A stretch of 59,242 nt of DNA from Kitasatospora sp. DSM 101779. Its GTDB lineage: Bacteria; Actinomycetota; Actinomycetes; Streptomycetales; Streptomycetaceae. Position numbers and translations under genes: made by a program. This document shows positions 1-7,487 of this stretch, in pieces. Below the pieces are notes generated by a model. The model had not been told where the DNA came from and did not search any database. It saw only the letters and a list, made by a program, of their open reading frames with translations. The stretch is from NCBI RefSeq assembly GCF_025655475.1, contig NZ_JAHTIK010000001.1, forward strand, positions 3,931,236 to 3,990,477. The letters run 5' to 3'. Position 1 is the stretch's first letter. Every line of letters starts with the position of its first letter.

Positions 1-1
1 C

Positions 2-610
2 CCCGGGCCGCGCCGCCCGCGCGGCGCGCTGCCGCGGATACGGCCGCACCTGCGGCCGCTGCCGTACTTCCGCCCGCCGGTGCTGCCCGGGCCGGGCGAC
101 CGCGCCCATCCGCGGGCCCGGTCGAGCCCGCGGACGCTGGCCGCCGGCATCGTCCTCGGCGCGATCACCGCCTGCGGCTTCGCCTTCACCGAGAACGCCC
201 TCTACCTGGGCCGTGCCTTCACCGACGACCAGCAGTCCCGGCTGGACTCCATCGGCTTCGGCGAGCCGCCGACCCTGCGCGACTTCGACTCCACCGTGCA
301 CACCTTCGTGCTGCGGGCCCTGCTGTCGCCCTTCGCGCATCCGCTGTTCACCGCCCTGACCGGCCTCGGGGTGGCGATCACCCTCACCACCGGGCGGCGC
401 TGGCTCGCCCGGCTCGCCGCCCCGGTGGGCCTGGTCGCGGCGATCGGCCTGCACGGGGTGTGGAACGGCGCCGCGAGCCTCGGCACGGACGGCTTCCTGC
501 TGATCTACGGGCTGGTCATGGTGCCCGCCTTCGCGACCCTGGTCTGCCTGTCGGTCTGGGCCCGCGCCCGGCGCGCCCGACAACCCGCCCGCACCCTGCC
601 GGACGGGTGA
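2..610 (+). CDS. PrsW-type intramembrane metalloprotease, 5' truncated by window start
   Basis: Polytopic membrane protein resembling the C-terminal half of PrsW/CAAX-like intramembrane proteases, which cleave regulatory membrane proteins such as anti-sigma factors. The visible part holds family motifs: a glycine-rich helix ending in FAFTENALYLG (E and N are the conserved pair), a helix with SPFAHPLFTALTGLG (H), and IGLHGVWNG (H and N), all expected to line a metal site in the membrane. The first conserved motif (EE..K) would lie upstream, outside the window. The frame is open from base 2; a GTG at 80 exists but would remove the helix before the first visible motif, so the gene is best read as partial. 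The target protein cannot be told from here. Confidence 0.75.
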   Translation, partial: PGPRRPRGALPRIRPHLRPLPYFRPPVLPGPGDRAHPRARSSPRTLAAGIVLGAITACGFAFTENALYLGRAFTDDQQSRLDSIGFGEPPTLRDFDSTVHTFVLRALLSPFAHPLFTALTGLGVAITLTTGRRWLARLAAPVGLVAAIGLHGVWNGAASLGTDGFLLIYGLVMVPAFATLVCLSVWARARRARQPARTLPDG

Positions 611-676
611 ACGGCGCCCCCGGGAGGAATGGATTTCCCTTCCGCGCGCCCGTCACGTAGTGTTGGGTTCACCGAC

Positions 677-750
677 GCGGGGTGGAGCAGCTCGGTAGCT
701 CGCTGGGCTCATAACCCAGAGGTCGCAGGTTCAAATCCTGTCCCCGCTAC
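677..750 (+). tRNA. initiator tRNA-Met (CAT)
   Basis: A full cloverleaf can be drawn. The acceptor 5' strand CGCGGGG pairs with CCCCGC, leaving an unpaired first position (C1 against T72), a hallmark of initiator tRNA. The anticodon stem has three consecutive G-C pairs (GGG/CCC) around loop CTCATAA. The T arm contains GGTTCAAATCC. CCA is not encoded. It is followed within 10 nt by a strong terminator. Confidence 0.93.
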
Positions 751-758
751 TCAGTAGC

Positions 759-793
759 ACGAAGGCCCGGCAGATTCTCTGCCGGGCCTTCGT
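759..793 (+). terminator. intrinsic terminator after tRNA-fMet
   Basis: Perfect 15-bp stem (ACGAAGGCCCGGCAG / CTGCCGGGCCTTCGT) with a 5-nt loop ATTCT, directly after the initiator tRNA. There is no long T tract, as is usual in this group. Confidence 0.85.
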
Positions 794-869
794 CGTGTCC
801 GCGCACGCACGGTGCCGCTCCGGGTTCCTCCGGGCCCTGCCAGGCGGGTACCGGCGATACCCGGAAAAT

Positions 870-971
870 CCATTGCCCTCCTCCGGAGCGCGTGCCTAAG
901 GTGGCCGCACACTGAAAGGAGGTGATCCTGAGTTGAGTACCACCAGGATGCGTGAGGTGGCTGCTCGCTAG
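870..971 (+). promoter_or_regulatory. leader-like segment: promoter, extended Shine-Dalgarno matching 16S 3' end, 12-codon ORF
   Basis: A promoter-like pair TTGCCC (about 870-875) and TAAGGT (about 894-899, 18-bp spacer) precedes GAAAGGAGGTGATCC at 914-928. That 15-mer is perfectly complementary to the 3' end of 16S rRNA, far longer than a normal ribosome binding site. Four bases later a TTG at 933 opens a 12-codon ORF (MSTTRMREVAAR) ending in TAG at 969-971. No larger protein follows in frame. A leader peptide, a translated sRNA, or a ribosome-titrating RNA are all possible. The sequence is directly visible; the function is unknown. Confidence 0.5.
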
Positions 972-1242
972 AGCCGCCCCTGCCTGTGCAGTGTGCGGGG
1001 CCGAACGGCCTCCGGCGGCAGGCGCAGACCCAAGCAGTCACCCGGCCCGCGGGCTCACCGGTACATCCCCGGTGCCTCGGCCGCAGGTCCCTTGCGGACC
1101 GGCGCCGAGGAAAGCAGCCCGCGGGCCGTCTGCATGTCCGGGCCCTCCCGCTACGGAGTCGCGGCCGCCCCCGGTGCGGTGACCTCCCGGAGTGACCGGG
1201 CGGTCCGCTACAGTCACTGCGGACCGCAGGGGACGGGTGGGG
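972..1242. other. gap between the 12-codon ORF and the membrane protein gene
   Basis: GC-rich stretch with several possible hairpins (for example CCGCGGGC... and CCGGTACATCCCCGG). Open frames here, including one from 952, have biased proline/alanine/arginine composition and no recognisable domain. No gene is supported. It may be the structured 3' part of the leader RNA described just upstream. Confidence 0.4.
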
Positions 1243-2289
1243 GTGGCTCGGGTGGAGCTGGAGCGCGGCGGACAGCCGGTGCCGGCGGTGCGGATCGGGC
1301 TGGCCGGGGTGGTGGGTGCCGGGCTGATCGGCCTGGTGCTGTACGCCCTGGCGAGCGAGCACGGAGTGCGGGCGCTCGGCGGCGGCCTGGTGGTCGCGGC
1401 GACCTTCGCGGTCGGCGGCGGCCTGCTCGGCTTCCTCTTCGGCATCCCCAAGCTGCTGACCAGCGGGGCGGCGGCGCATCCGGACGACCAGTCCGCGACC
1501 TCGACCGCGAGCTACGCCCCCAACACCAATCTGGAGCAGGTCTCCGACTGGCTGACCAAGATCCTGCTCGGTGCCGGACTCACCCAGATCGGCACCCTGC
1601 CGCGCCGGCTGAGGGACCTCGGCGAGGCGCTCGCCCCGGCGGTCGGCGGTGGGCCCGGCGCGGCCGGCTTCGCGGCGGCGCTCTCGGTGTACTTCACCGT
1701 CCTCGGCTTCCTCGCGGGCTGGCTGCTGACCCGGCTGCTGCTCGCCCGGGCGCTGTCCGCCGCCGACCGGCAGACCCTCGCCGACTCGGTGAACCAGACG
1801 GTGCTGGCCGCCGAGTCGCTGAACTTCACACCCCGGCAGGTGCGCGACCTCTTCGAGACCGGCGTCGAGGGTCTGCGGGTGCAGGCACTCGCCCTGCTGC
1901 AGGGCAAGCCCGACCCGGAGAACCTGGACCTCGTCGTCTCGGCCGTCGACCGGCACCTGTCGCCCTTCGAACTGCTGCAGGCCCTGCTCGCCGCCAAGGC
2001 GATGCTCGGCCGGTCCGAGCTCACCGCGGAACAGCGGGCGGCACTGCGCGCGGCCGTCGCCTACAAGGTCCGCAACACCCGGAACGTGCCGCCCTACTCT
2101 CGGCGCCGCGCGGTCGCCGAGGAGGTCCTGCGGCGGGTGCCCGCCCCGGCGGCCGGCGACGACGGCAGCCCGAGCGGCCCGAGCGGCCCGGACGGGGCTG
2201 ACCGCGGAGCGGCCGGCGGCCCGCAGACCGCGAAGGTGCCGGCGATCCCGGCTCAGGTGCAGGCGCCGGAGGGACCGGGCGTCCCCTGA
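1243..2289 (+). CDS. membrane protein with FLFGIP and NTNLEQVSDWLTKI motifs, function unknown
   Basis: Predicted protein of 348 aa with two N-terminal membrane helices (the second ends in GGGLLGFLFGIPKLL), a polar segment with NTNLEQVSDWLTKILLGAGL, a third helix (VYFTVLGFLAGWLLTRLLL), and a cytoplasmic helical C-terminus rich in acidic and basic residues. The FLFGIP...NTNLEQxSDWLTKI signature occurs in bacterial three-helix membrane proteins of unknown role, some of them linked to nucleotide-signalling or YEATS-like systems; that link is from memory and uncertain. Start chosen at the GTG preceded by GGGGACGGGTGG; a GTG at 1192 would add 17 residues. Its end overlaps the opposing methyltransferase gene by 37 bp. 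Confidence 0.65.
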   Translation: MARVELERGGQPVPAVRIGLAGVVGAGLIGLVLYALASEHGVRALGGGLVVAATFAVGGGLLGFLFGIPKLLTSGAAAHPDDQSATSTASYAPNTNLEQVSDWLTKILLGAGLTQIGTLPRRLRDLGEALAPAVGGGPGAAGFAAALSVYFTVLGFLAGWLLTRLLLARALSAADRQTLADSVNQTVLAAESLNFTPRQVRDLFETGVEGLRVQALALLQGKPDPENLDLVVSAVDRHLSPFELLQALLAAKAMLGRSELTAEQRAALRAAVAYKVRNTRNVPPYSRRRAVAEEVLRRVPAPAAGDDGSPSGPSGPDGADRGAAGGPQTAKVPAIPAQVQAPEGPGVP

Positions 2290-2963
2290 CGGCGGCGGAC
2301 GGCCCGTAGCCGCAGTACCCGGCGGTTCAGCCCGCCGGCCGGCCGCACGGTGATCTCGCTGGCCACACCGTGCCGGCCGAGTGCGGCCCGGAGCCCGTCG
2401 AGGTGCGGGCAGCGCCGCCCGTCCCCGTCGTGCAGCGGGTGGACGCGGACCTCGCCCGCAGGGTCGGTCACCCGGACCAGTTCGAGCAGGGCGGCCAGTT
2501 GCTCGTCCGGGCCGAACCGCTCCGGATAGGCGAACAGCAGGTAGGAGCTGAGGGTGAGCGCGAAGGTCCCGTCGGCGAACGGCAGCCGGGGCAGCTCCGC
2601 GGCCACGTAGCGCTCGGGGTGGGCGGCGCGGTCGGCCGCGAAGAGCTCCCGGGCCCGGTCCCAGCTGCGCAGGTACTTGTCGTGCCGCAGGTGGCGGGCG
2701 GAGGGGTACCGCTGCGGGGTGCTGCGCATCCGTGCGGCCATGGCGTCCCGGCCGGCGAGCGCGAGGCCGGCGAGCACCGCGGGCGGCGCCGCGTACAGCG
2801 GGTCGGCGGCGACCACCCGGCAGCCGAGTGCGCGGGCCTCGGCGGCGAGCCCGGCGGCGCCGCCGGGGCAGTCCAGCAGCGGCCCGGGCAGGCCGCGCAG
2901 CCCGGCCCGGCTGAGGCCGAAGGACGTGCAGTACTCGTCGAGCGGACGGGACGTCACCAGCAC
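2253..2963 (-). CDS. class I SAM-dependent methyltransferase
   Basis: About 236 aa with a Rossmann-type methyltransferase layout. Motif I is LLDCPGGAAGLAAEA, followed by an acidic strand end VVAADPLY and then LPFADGTFALTLSSYLLF as the post-motif region that normally lines the substrate pocket. The GTG start at 2963 is favoured because GAGGGGAG lies about six bases upstream; ATGs at 3026 and 3053 are upstream alternatives with poor binding sites. The 3' end overlaps the convergent membrane-protein gene by 37 bp. The substrate cannot be inferred. Confidence 0.75.
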   Translation of the reverse strand: MLVTSRPLDEYCTSFGLSRAGLRGLPGPLLDCPGGAAGLAAEARALGCRVVAADPLYAAPPAVLAGLALAGRDAMAARMRSTPQRYPSARHLRHDKYLRSWDRARELFAADRAAHPERYVAAELPRLPFADGTFALTLSSYLLFAYPERFGPDEQLAALLELVRVTDPAGEVRVHPLHDGDGRRCPHLDGLRAALGRHGVASEITVRPAGGLNRRVLRLRAVRRRQGTPGPSGACT

Positions 2964-3104
2964 GGCGGCTCCCCTCGCGGACGGCGGTGCGCCCCGGGCA
3001 GGTGCCGGGGCGCGGTACGGCCTCATCGGACCACGGCCCCCGGCGGCCCGCATCCGGGCGCTCCGGGGGTCGCGGGGCCCGCGGGGCCTCCACTGCAGGG
3101 CCGA

Positions 3105-3833
3105 TCAGCGGCCGCCGAGCAGGCCGCGGACGGCGAGCCGGTTGACCCCGGTGAGACCGCGGACCAGCAGCGGGGTGAGCAGCACCAGCAGGATGCCGAG
3201 GGCACAGGTGCCGGCGATCTGGGCGGGCGTGGTGATGTAGAGCTCGTGGTGCCGCCCGGCACCGGTGGTGAAGTCGTACACCCGGTAGCCCGGCCAGTCG
3301 GTGTACCGGGCGAAGACCCAGTGGTAGAGCGGGTACAGCGCGACCACCCAGCCGGTGACCAGGAAGGTCACGGTGACGACGAAGCTCAGCACCGCCCAGG
3401 GGAACATCAGCACCTGGTACAGCACCGCGCGCCAGCCCGCGCCGTCGGCGAGCCGGGCGGTGACGGTGCCCCAGAAGCCGGGGCGCTTCGCGAGGACGGG
3501 CGCCGGGGCGGCGACCGGCGTGCCGAGCAGCACACGGGCCCGGTGCCGCTCCAGCGCGCCGAAGCCGCGGGCCTGCACGAGCAGCAGCGCCAGGACCGGC
3601 AGGCCGAGTGCGGTGACCAGCAGGCCGAGCCCGGTGCAGAAGAGCGTGACGGCGACGGTGAAGGCGGCGATCGCGACCGGCAGGCCGGTGAGGACGAAGC
3701 CGATCTCCCGGTAGGTGGCGGCCGCGAACGGCGCCCGCAGGAAGCCGGGCCGGCGCTCGGCGGGCGCCTCGCCCGGGTACGGCCCGGCGGTCTGGTGCAG
3801 CGGTGCGGTCTGGTGCAGCGGTGCGGTGGTCAT
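3105..3833 (-). CDS. stand-alone putative sensor-domain membrane protein
   Basis: A 242-aa protein resembling the putative sensor domain that in streptomycetes is usually the N-terminal input module of histidine kinases. After a polar N-terminus come two closely spaced helices (FVLTGLPVAIAAFTVAVTLF, then GLGLLVTALGLPVLALLLVQ), an ARGFGALERHRARVLLG segment, another pair of helices around FPWAVLSFVVTVTFLVTG, and a last helix near the C-terminus. No kinase domain follows. ATG with GAGGGG upstream supports the start. The N-terminus contains a short duplicated peptide (APLHQT twice) from a DNA direct repeat near 3790-3830. It lies 83 bp downstream of the GNAT gene on the same strand. Confidence 0.7.
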   Translation of the reverse strand: MTTAPLHQTAPLHQTAGPYPGEAPAERRPGFLRAPFAAATYREIGFVLTGLPVAIAAFTVAVTLFCTGLGLLVTALGLPVLALLLVQARGFGALERHRARVLLGTPVAAPAPVLAKRPGFWGTVTARLADGAGWRAVLYQVLMFPWAVLSFVVTVTFLVTGWVVALYPLYHWVFARYTDWPGYRVYDFTTGAGRHHELYITTPAQIAGTCALGILLVLLTPLLVRGLTGVNRLAVRGLLGGR

Positions 3834-3916
3834 CTGTGGCCCCTCGGTGTCCGTTCGGACTGACGACTCCACGGTGCCGGAGCGGAGCGCCCGGGGTAAT
3901 CCGGCCCGCCGGCGGC

Positions 3917-4531
3917 TCAGGGGTGGGGTTCTCCCCACCCCCGTGCTGCGGCGGGCCGCACCCACTCGTCCTCCAGCAGCGAGAACAGCAGCGAGTCGCG
4001 CCAGTCGCCGCGCACCAGGAGGTCGTGCCGGATCCGGCCCTCCGGGCGGAAACCGGCCCGGGTGAGGACGCGCACCGAGGCCGGGTTCTCCGGGTCGACC
4101 CGGGCGGCGAGTCGGTGCAGGCCGAGCGTCTCGAAGCCGAACCCGCAGAGCAGCGCCAGGACTTCGCCGGCGTAGCCCCGGCCCCAGGTGTCCCGGCGCA
4201 GCACACAGCCGAGGGAGGCGGCCCGGGTGCCCTCGAGTTCGAGCACCGCCTGGCCGATCGGCGGGGCCTCCCCGCCCCGGTCCGGCAGAGTCACGGCGAG
4301 CCGGTAGACGGTGCGCGCATCCTGCTCCGCCTCGTCGAGGCCCAGCTCGATCTGGTCGGCGCACCCCTCCTCGTCGCACACCTCGTACCCGAGGTGGCGG
4401 ACGGTCTGAGGGTCGCCGAGGACGGTGTGCAGGGCGTGGACGTCCTCCGGGTCGAGCCGGAACTCGCGGATCGCCAGGCGTGGCCCGGCCAGGCGGACCT
4501 GGCGGACCGTCCGGGCCTGTTCGGCTGTCAT
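3917..4531 (-). CDS. GNAT family N-acetyltransferase (RimJ/RimL type)
   Basis: A 204-aa acetyltransferase. N-terminal LAIREFRLDPEDVHALHTVLGDP matches the RimJ/RimL-like beginning. The acetyl-CoA binding motif is GCVLRRDTWGRGYAGEVLALL (motif A, R/Q-x-x-G-x-G/A). It is followed by GLHRLAARVDPENPASVRVLTRAGFRPEG, the usual motif B with the NxxS segment. The family transfers acetyl groups to protein N-termini, antibiotics or small amines; the substrate is unknown. ATG start at 4531 lies 75 bp from the divergent gene at 4606, so the two probably share a promoter region. An 83-bp gap leads to the sensor-domain gene, likely the same transcript. Confidence 0.85.
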   Translation of the reverse strand: MTAEQARTVRQVRLAGPRLAIREFRLDPEDVHALHTVLGDPQTVRHLGYEVCDEEGCADQIELGLDEAEQDARTVYRLAVTLPDRGGEAPPIGQAVLELEGTRAASLGCVLRRDTWGRGYAGEVLALLCGFGFETLGLHRLAARVDPENPASVRVLTRAGFRPEGRIRHDLLVRGDWRDSLLFSLLEDEWVRPAAARGWGEPHP

Positions 4532-4605
4532 GGCCGCCGACCCTACCCGGCCCGCGGCAGGCCCGGATGCCGCGCGCCGGCCTCCGCACCGGCTACGGTA
4601 CCGGC

Positions 4606-5508
4606 GTGAACGACGAAGACCTGCAGCTCATCCCCCGTACCCGCGCCGAGGACCTGATCGCCTGGGCGGACGCCGAGGGCCTGCCCGCGGTGCCGGAGGA
4701 GGCAGTACAGCAGGTCCTGGCCCTACTGGAGCTCGGCGGCGCACCGCTGCACGACGGCTGGCCCGAACTCGGCTCGGCCGTGCTGGAGCAGCTGCTGCAC
4801 GAACGGCTCCACCTGTACGTCCAGCCGGAGGGCGACCCCGGCGCGTACGGCGCGACCGTCCAGCTGCTGATCGACCACCAGCGGGCGGCCCGGCGGCTGA
4901 ACGCCAAGCGGCAGGAGCGGCTGCACGCCGAGGCCGAGTGGCAGGGCGAACTGCTCGCGACGCTGCTGCGGCGGCCGCAGCTGCTGACCTGGCCCCGGCT
5001 CTACACCCTGCTGCTGCGTACGGACGGGGTGGACACCGCGGACACCGACGCGGTCCGGGCCTGGCTGGACGGCTTCCGCACACTGGAGCCCGCGGAACGG
5101 GCGGCGGCGTACGCGGCACTGGTCGACCGCGGCGTGCTCGACCCGATGACCGGGGCGGACGCCGCACTGGGCTGGGGCGAGGCACACCTGCTGTCGATCG
5201 GCATGGCGACGGACGGGGCACGGCGGCTGCTGGAGTACGGGCTGATGCAGCGCAGCTACCGCAACCTGGCGGCGCTGACCGCCATGGGCGAGCCCATGCC
5301 GTACGAACTGCGGGGGGAGTTCGAGGACTTCGAGCAGGTCGTGGCGGACGTCGCGCTGTGGCTGTGCGGGCAGTGGACGGTACCGGGGCTGCCCGCCCTG
5401 CTGGTCACCGAATACCCGGACCTCGCCCCCGAACCGGGCACCGCCGAACTGGAGGCCTACGCCGCAGCAAGGCAGGAAGACCAGGAGGGGCACGGGGGGG
5501 CTGCTTGA
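4606..5508 (+). CDS. conserved hypothetical protein, 300 aa
   Basis: Soluble, mostly helical, acidic protein of 300 aa starting VNDEDLQLIPRTRAEDLIAWADAEGLPAVPEEAVQQVL. There is no signal peptide or membrane helix and I recognise no catalytic motif. The many leucines and the pattern of amphipathic helices suggest an all-alpha fold. The GTG at 4606 is the natural start, since in-frame starts further upstream would run into the divergent GNAT gene. Proteins of this appearance are common in Streptomyces genomes without a known role. Codon use is typical of the chromosome. Confidence 0.65.
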   Translation: MNDEDLQLIPRTRAEDLIAWADAEGLPAVPEEAVQQVLALLELGGAPLHDGWPELGSAVLEQLLHERLHLYVQPEGDPGAYGATVQLLIDHQRAARRLNAKRQERLHAEAEWQGELLATLLRRPQLLTWPRLYTLLLRTDGVDTADTDAVRAWLDGFRTLEPAERAAAYAALVDRGVLDPMTGADAALGWGEAHLLSIGMATDGARRLLEYGLMQRSYRNLAALTAMGEPMPYELRGEFEDFEQVVADVALWLCGQWTVPGLPALLVTEYPDLAPEPGTAELEAYAAARQEDQEGHGGAA

Positions 5509-5601
5509 CCCGGGGCAGGCCCGTCAGGGGCGCGTGGGGTGAGCGCTGCGGACCCCTTGCCCCGGGGTGACCGCTGCAGAGCCCTGCGGCGCTGGGTGGA
5601 C

Positions 5602-6372
5602 TTACGGCTGGACGCCGTGGGAGCGGAGCCAGCCGAGGGGGTCGACGGGGGCGCCGCCGCCGGGACGGACCTCCAGGTGGAGGCGGGGGGTGGTGACGCT
5701 GCCGGTGGCGCCGACCGCGCCGAGGACGGTGCCGCGCTCGACCGGGCCGTCGGTGACCGCGAGCCGGTTGAGGTGGCAGTACCAGATCTCGGTGCCGTCG
5801 GGCAGGGTCTCGACGATGCGGTAGCCGTAGGAGCCGGCCCAGCCCGCCGAGGTGACGGTGCCGGCGCCGACGGCGGTGACGGGGGTGCCGGTGGCGGCCT
5901 GGAAGTCGAGGCCGGTGTGCAGGTGGGCCCAGTGGCCGCCGGGGCCGTACTGGGCGCCGAGGGTGTAGCCGGAGGTGGGCAGGGCGAGCGCGGTGGCCTC
6001 CACGGCGGCCTGGACGGCGCGGCGCGCCTCGGCCTCCTGGGCGGCGGCGAGGCGGGCGGCCTCGTCGGCGGCGGTGCGGTGGTCGGCCTGCTGCTGGATG
6101 CGGGCGAAGAGGGCGAGGCCCGGGTCGGCGGAGTCGGCGGCCTGGTCGGGCACGCTCACGGAGGGTTCCGCTGCGGCGGCGGGGCCGGCGGCGGCCGCGG
6201 TCATGCCGGCGGCGCCGAGGGTGGCGGCCACGGTGGCGGTGACACCCAGCAGCGGGTTGCCGCCCCTGGTCTGCCGGGGCATCCGGTGGCGGGCCTGGTC
6301 GGCCTGCTCCCAGGGGTTGTCGAGGAGCTGGGTGGCTGCGGCGGTGGACTCCGCCGAGTGCGTCGACGCCAC
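5602..6372 (-). CDS. secreted M23 family metallopeptidase under c-di-AMP riboswitch
   Basis: A 256-aa cell-wall endopeptidase of the LytM/M23 type. An unusually long N-terminal extension (about 45 residues) precedes a hydrophobic segment (VTATVAATLGAAGMTAAAAGPAAAA) that looks like a signal peptide. A helical alanine/glutamate-rich linker follows, then the peptidase domain with HTGLDF (zinc-binding H and D) and LHLEVR (second H). The family cleaves peptidoglycan cross-bridges. The GTG start has AAAGGAGT eight bases upstream. The leader carries a c-di-AMP riboswitch, a known arrangement for actinobacterial wall hydrolases, so expression should respond to c-di-AMP and osmotic state. Confidence 0.88.
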   Translation of the reverse strand: MASTHSAESTAAATQLLDNPWEQADQARHRMPRQTRGGNPLLGVTATVAATLGAAGMTAAAAGPAAAAEPSVSVPDQAADSADPGLALFARIQQQADHRTAADEAARLAAAQEAEARRAVQAAVEATALALPTSGYTLGAQYGPGGHWAHLHTGLDFQAATGTPVTAVGAGTVTSAGWAGSYGYRIVETLPDGTEIWYCHLNRLAVTDGPVERGTVLGAVGATGSVTTPRLHLEVRPGGGAPVDPLGWLRSHGVQP

Positions 6373-6384
6373 GGGGGCGCACTC

Positions 6385-6530
6385 CTTTCCTTCCCTCGCC
6401 GACCGGGTTAGCTGACGGGTTCGGAGCAGGAAGGTCTCCTACGGCTGGGCCACCGGCCCGGCCGATTCACCCCAAGGAAGGTGGTTCCCCGGCTCCCTCG
6501 GGCCACCGGCGAAGGCAGACCGCGGGATTG
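6385..6530 (-). promoter_or_regulatory. c-di-AMP riboswitch (ydaO/yuaA type)
   Basis: Read on the minus strand, the leader of the M23 gene contains the ydaO hallmarks in order: GAGCCGGGGAACCACC, TTGGGGTGAATCGGCC, GTAGGAGACCTTCCTGCTCC, then GAACCCGTCAGCTAACCCGG followed by TCGGCGAGGGAAGGAAAGGAG. This RNA class binds cyclic di-AMP and turns off downstream cell-wall hydrolase and osmolyte genes. Boundaries are approximate. Confidence 0.88.
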
Positions 6531-6769
6531 AGCGACACGCGCACGGTGCCGTGTCGGTACGGCGTTGCCGACCGCGCTGCGTTATCAAACGTTAATGGTA
6601 TGCCTGCCTTGATTCCAAGCGTCTGCGGCGGTGGATTCGTAAGGGCTACGCGCGAGATGGGTGATTTGCCATGGATTGCGAATCGGGCTCTGACGGAGGG
6701 TGATCGACCCCTCCGGGGTGAGTATCCGTACTCATGCGGGCCCGGGGCGGCTCCGGGACCCTGCAAGGC
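6531..6769. other. intergenic region upstream of riboswitch and YiaA/B gene
   Basis: This 240-bp stretch is less GC-rich than its surroundings (TTATCAAACGTTAATGG near 6582). It should contain the promoter of the riboswitch transcript (minus) and of the small membrane protein (plus). A small palindrome GAGTATCCGTACTC lies at 6720-6733. No gene is visible. Confidence 0.5.
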
Positions 6770-7060
6770 ATGAGCGCACCGATGCAGTCCCGCACCACGG
6801 CCGCCTACTACGTGCAGGCCGTCCTGTCCTTCGCCCTCGCCACGGCCGCCCTGGCGATCGGGATCGCCCGCCTCCCGGTGGACGCCTGGATGCGCGCCTT
6901 CCTGGCGGTCGCCCTGCTGTACGTGATCACGTCCTCGTTCACGCTGGCCAAGGTGGTCCGCGACCGCCAGGACGCCGGCGAATTGGTGTCCCGGGTCGAC
7001 CAGGCCAGGCTGGACAAGCTGCTGGCCGAGCACGACCCGTTCCGTGCGGACAACCTCTGA
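6770..7060 (+). CDS. YiaA/YiaB family two-helix inner membrane protein
   Basis: A 96-aa protein (from the ATG at 6770) with two membrane helices: YVQAVLSFALATAALAIGIARLPV, then MRAFLAVALLYVITSSFTLAKVV. A charged tail (RDRQDAGELVSRVDQ) follows. The paired helices, RTTAAYYVQA entry and FTLAKVVRD exit fit the YiaAB two-helix domain, whose role is unknown. An earlier GTG at 6734 would add 12 residues without a better ribosome binding site; neither has a strong one. Confidence 0.75.
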   Translation: MSAPMQSRTTAAYYVQAVLSFALATAALAIGIARLPVDAWMRAFLAVALLYVITSSFTLAKVVRDRQDAGELVSRVDQARLDKLLAEHDPFRADNL

Positions 7061-7103
7061 GCCGACCTCCGGGCCGACGTCCGCGCGGCCCGGCCCGCGA
7101 CGG

Positions 7104-7313
7104 TCAGCCGGCGGAGGCGGCGCGGGCCTGCTTGGCGGCGAAGGTCTCGCCGCCGGCCGCCCAGTTCTCGGCCGGGATCTCCTCGACGACCACCCAGACC
7201 TTCTCCGGGTCCATGCCGGTGGCCCGGGCGTAGGCGGCGGTGAGCTCGCGGGCGATCTCGGCGCGCTGCTGCTCGGTGCGGCCGGCCAGCTGCTTGACGG
7301 TGATGAGGGGCAT
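7104..7313 (-). CDS. 4-oxalocrotonate tautomerase family enzyme
   Basis: A 69-aa member of the 4-OT tautomerase family. It begins MPLITVKQLAGRTEQQ; the proline after the initiator Met is the catalytic general base (Pro1) in this family. The beta-alpha-beta fold pattern follows, with EKVWVVVEEIPAENWAAGG in the second half, where the family places its second strand. The natural substrate in streptomycetes is usually unknown. Its 5' leader contains seven tandem 8-bp repeats (7323-7378), directly upstream of the start. Confidence 0.85.
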   Translation of the reverse strand: MPLITVKQLAGRTEQQRAEIARELTAAYARATGMDPEKVWVVVEEIPAENWAAGGETFAAKQARAASAG

Positions 7314-7322
7314 GACGCCTCC

Positions 7323-7378
7323 GGTCTCTCGGTCTCTCGGCCTCTCGGTCCCGCGGTCCCGCGGCCCCGCGGCCCCGC
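7323..7378. repeat. seven tandem copies of a degenerate 8-mer in the tautomerase leader
   Basis: Seven contiguous 8-bp units of the form GGYCYCKC: GGTCTCTC twice, GGCCTCTC, GGTCCCGC twice, GGCCCCGC twice. The array begins 10 bp upstream of the tautomerase start codon, in its 5' leader. Confidence 0.9.
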
Positions 7379-7410
7379 CGAAACGTACCGCAGCCCGGCG
7401 GAACCGCCCC

Positions 7411-7448
7411 TTGACGGCTAAGGCTATTAGCCGTAGCTTTATGGCTAC
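7411..7448 (+). promoter_or_regulatory. promoter with two TetR-like operator dyads for hydrolase-tetR operon
   Basis: -35 TTGACG (7411-7416) and -10 TAGCTT (7434-7439) are 17 bp apart. The spacer holds a perfect inverted repeat GGCTAA-GGCTA-TTAGCC (7416-7432), and a second dyad GTAGC-N6-GTAGC complement GCTAC covers the -10 (7433-7448). The placement suits autorepression by the TetR encoded second in the operon. This is an inference from position and symmetry. Confidence 0.65.
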
Positions 7449-7487
7449 AGGCAATCAGCCGCGTCAGTGAGGCCAAGGAGGCCGGCC

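Noticed and set aside
933..971. MSTTRMREVAAR as the start of a LacI-type regulator (resembles DVAARAGVS)
   Set aside because: The frame stops at TAG after 12 codons and no helix-turn-helix follows in any frame.
952..1182. 76-codon open frame after the 12-codon leader ORF
   Set aside because: Biased composition, no ribosome binding site of its own, no recognisable domain.
751..4206. 1151-codon open frame on the minus strand
   Set aside because: It crosses the membrane-protein gene antisense and the GNAT, sensor and methyltransferase genes out of frame; composition is arginine/alanine/proline-rich and lacks domains. A GC-driven shadow.
5509..5568. 9-bp inverted repeat CCCGGGGCA / TGCCCCGGG between convergent genes
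   Set aside because: Arms are 40 bp apart and GC-rich; chance pairing is likely at this base composition.
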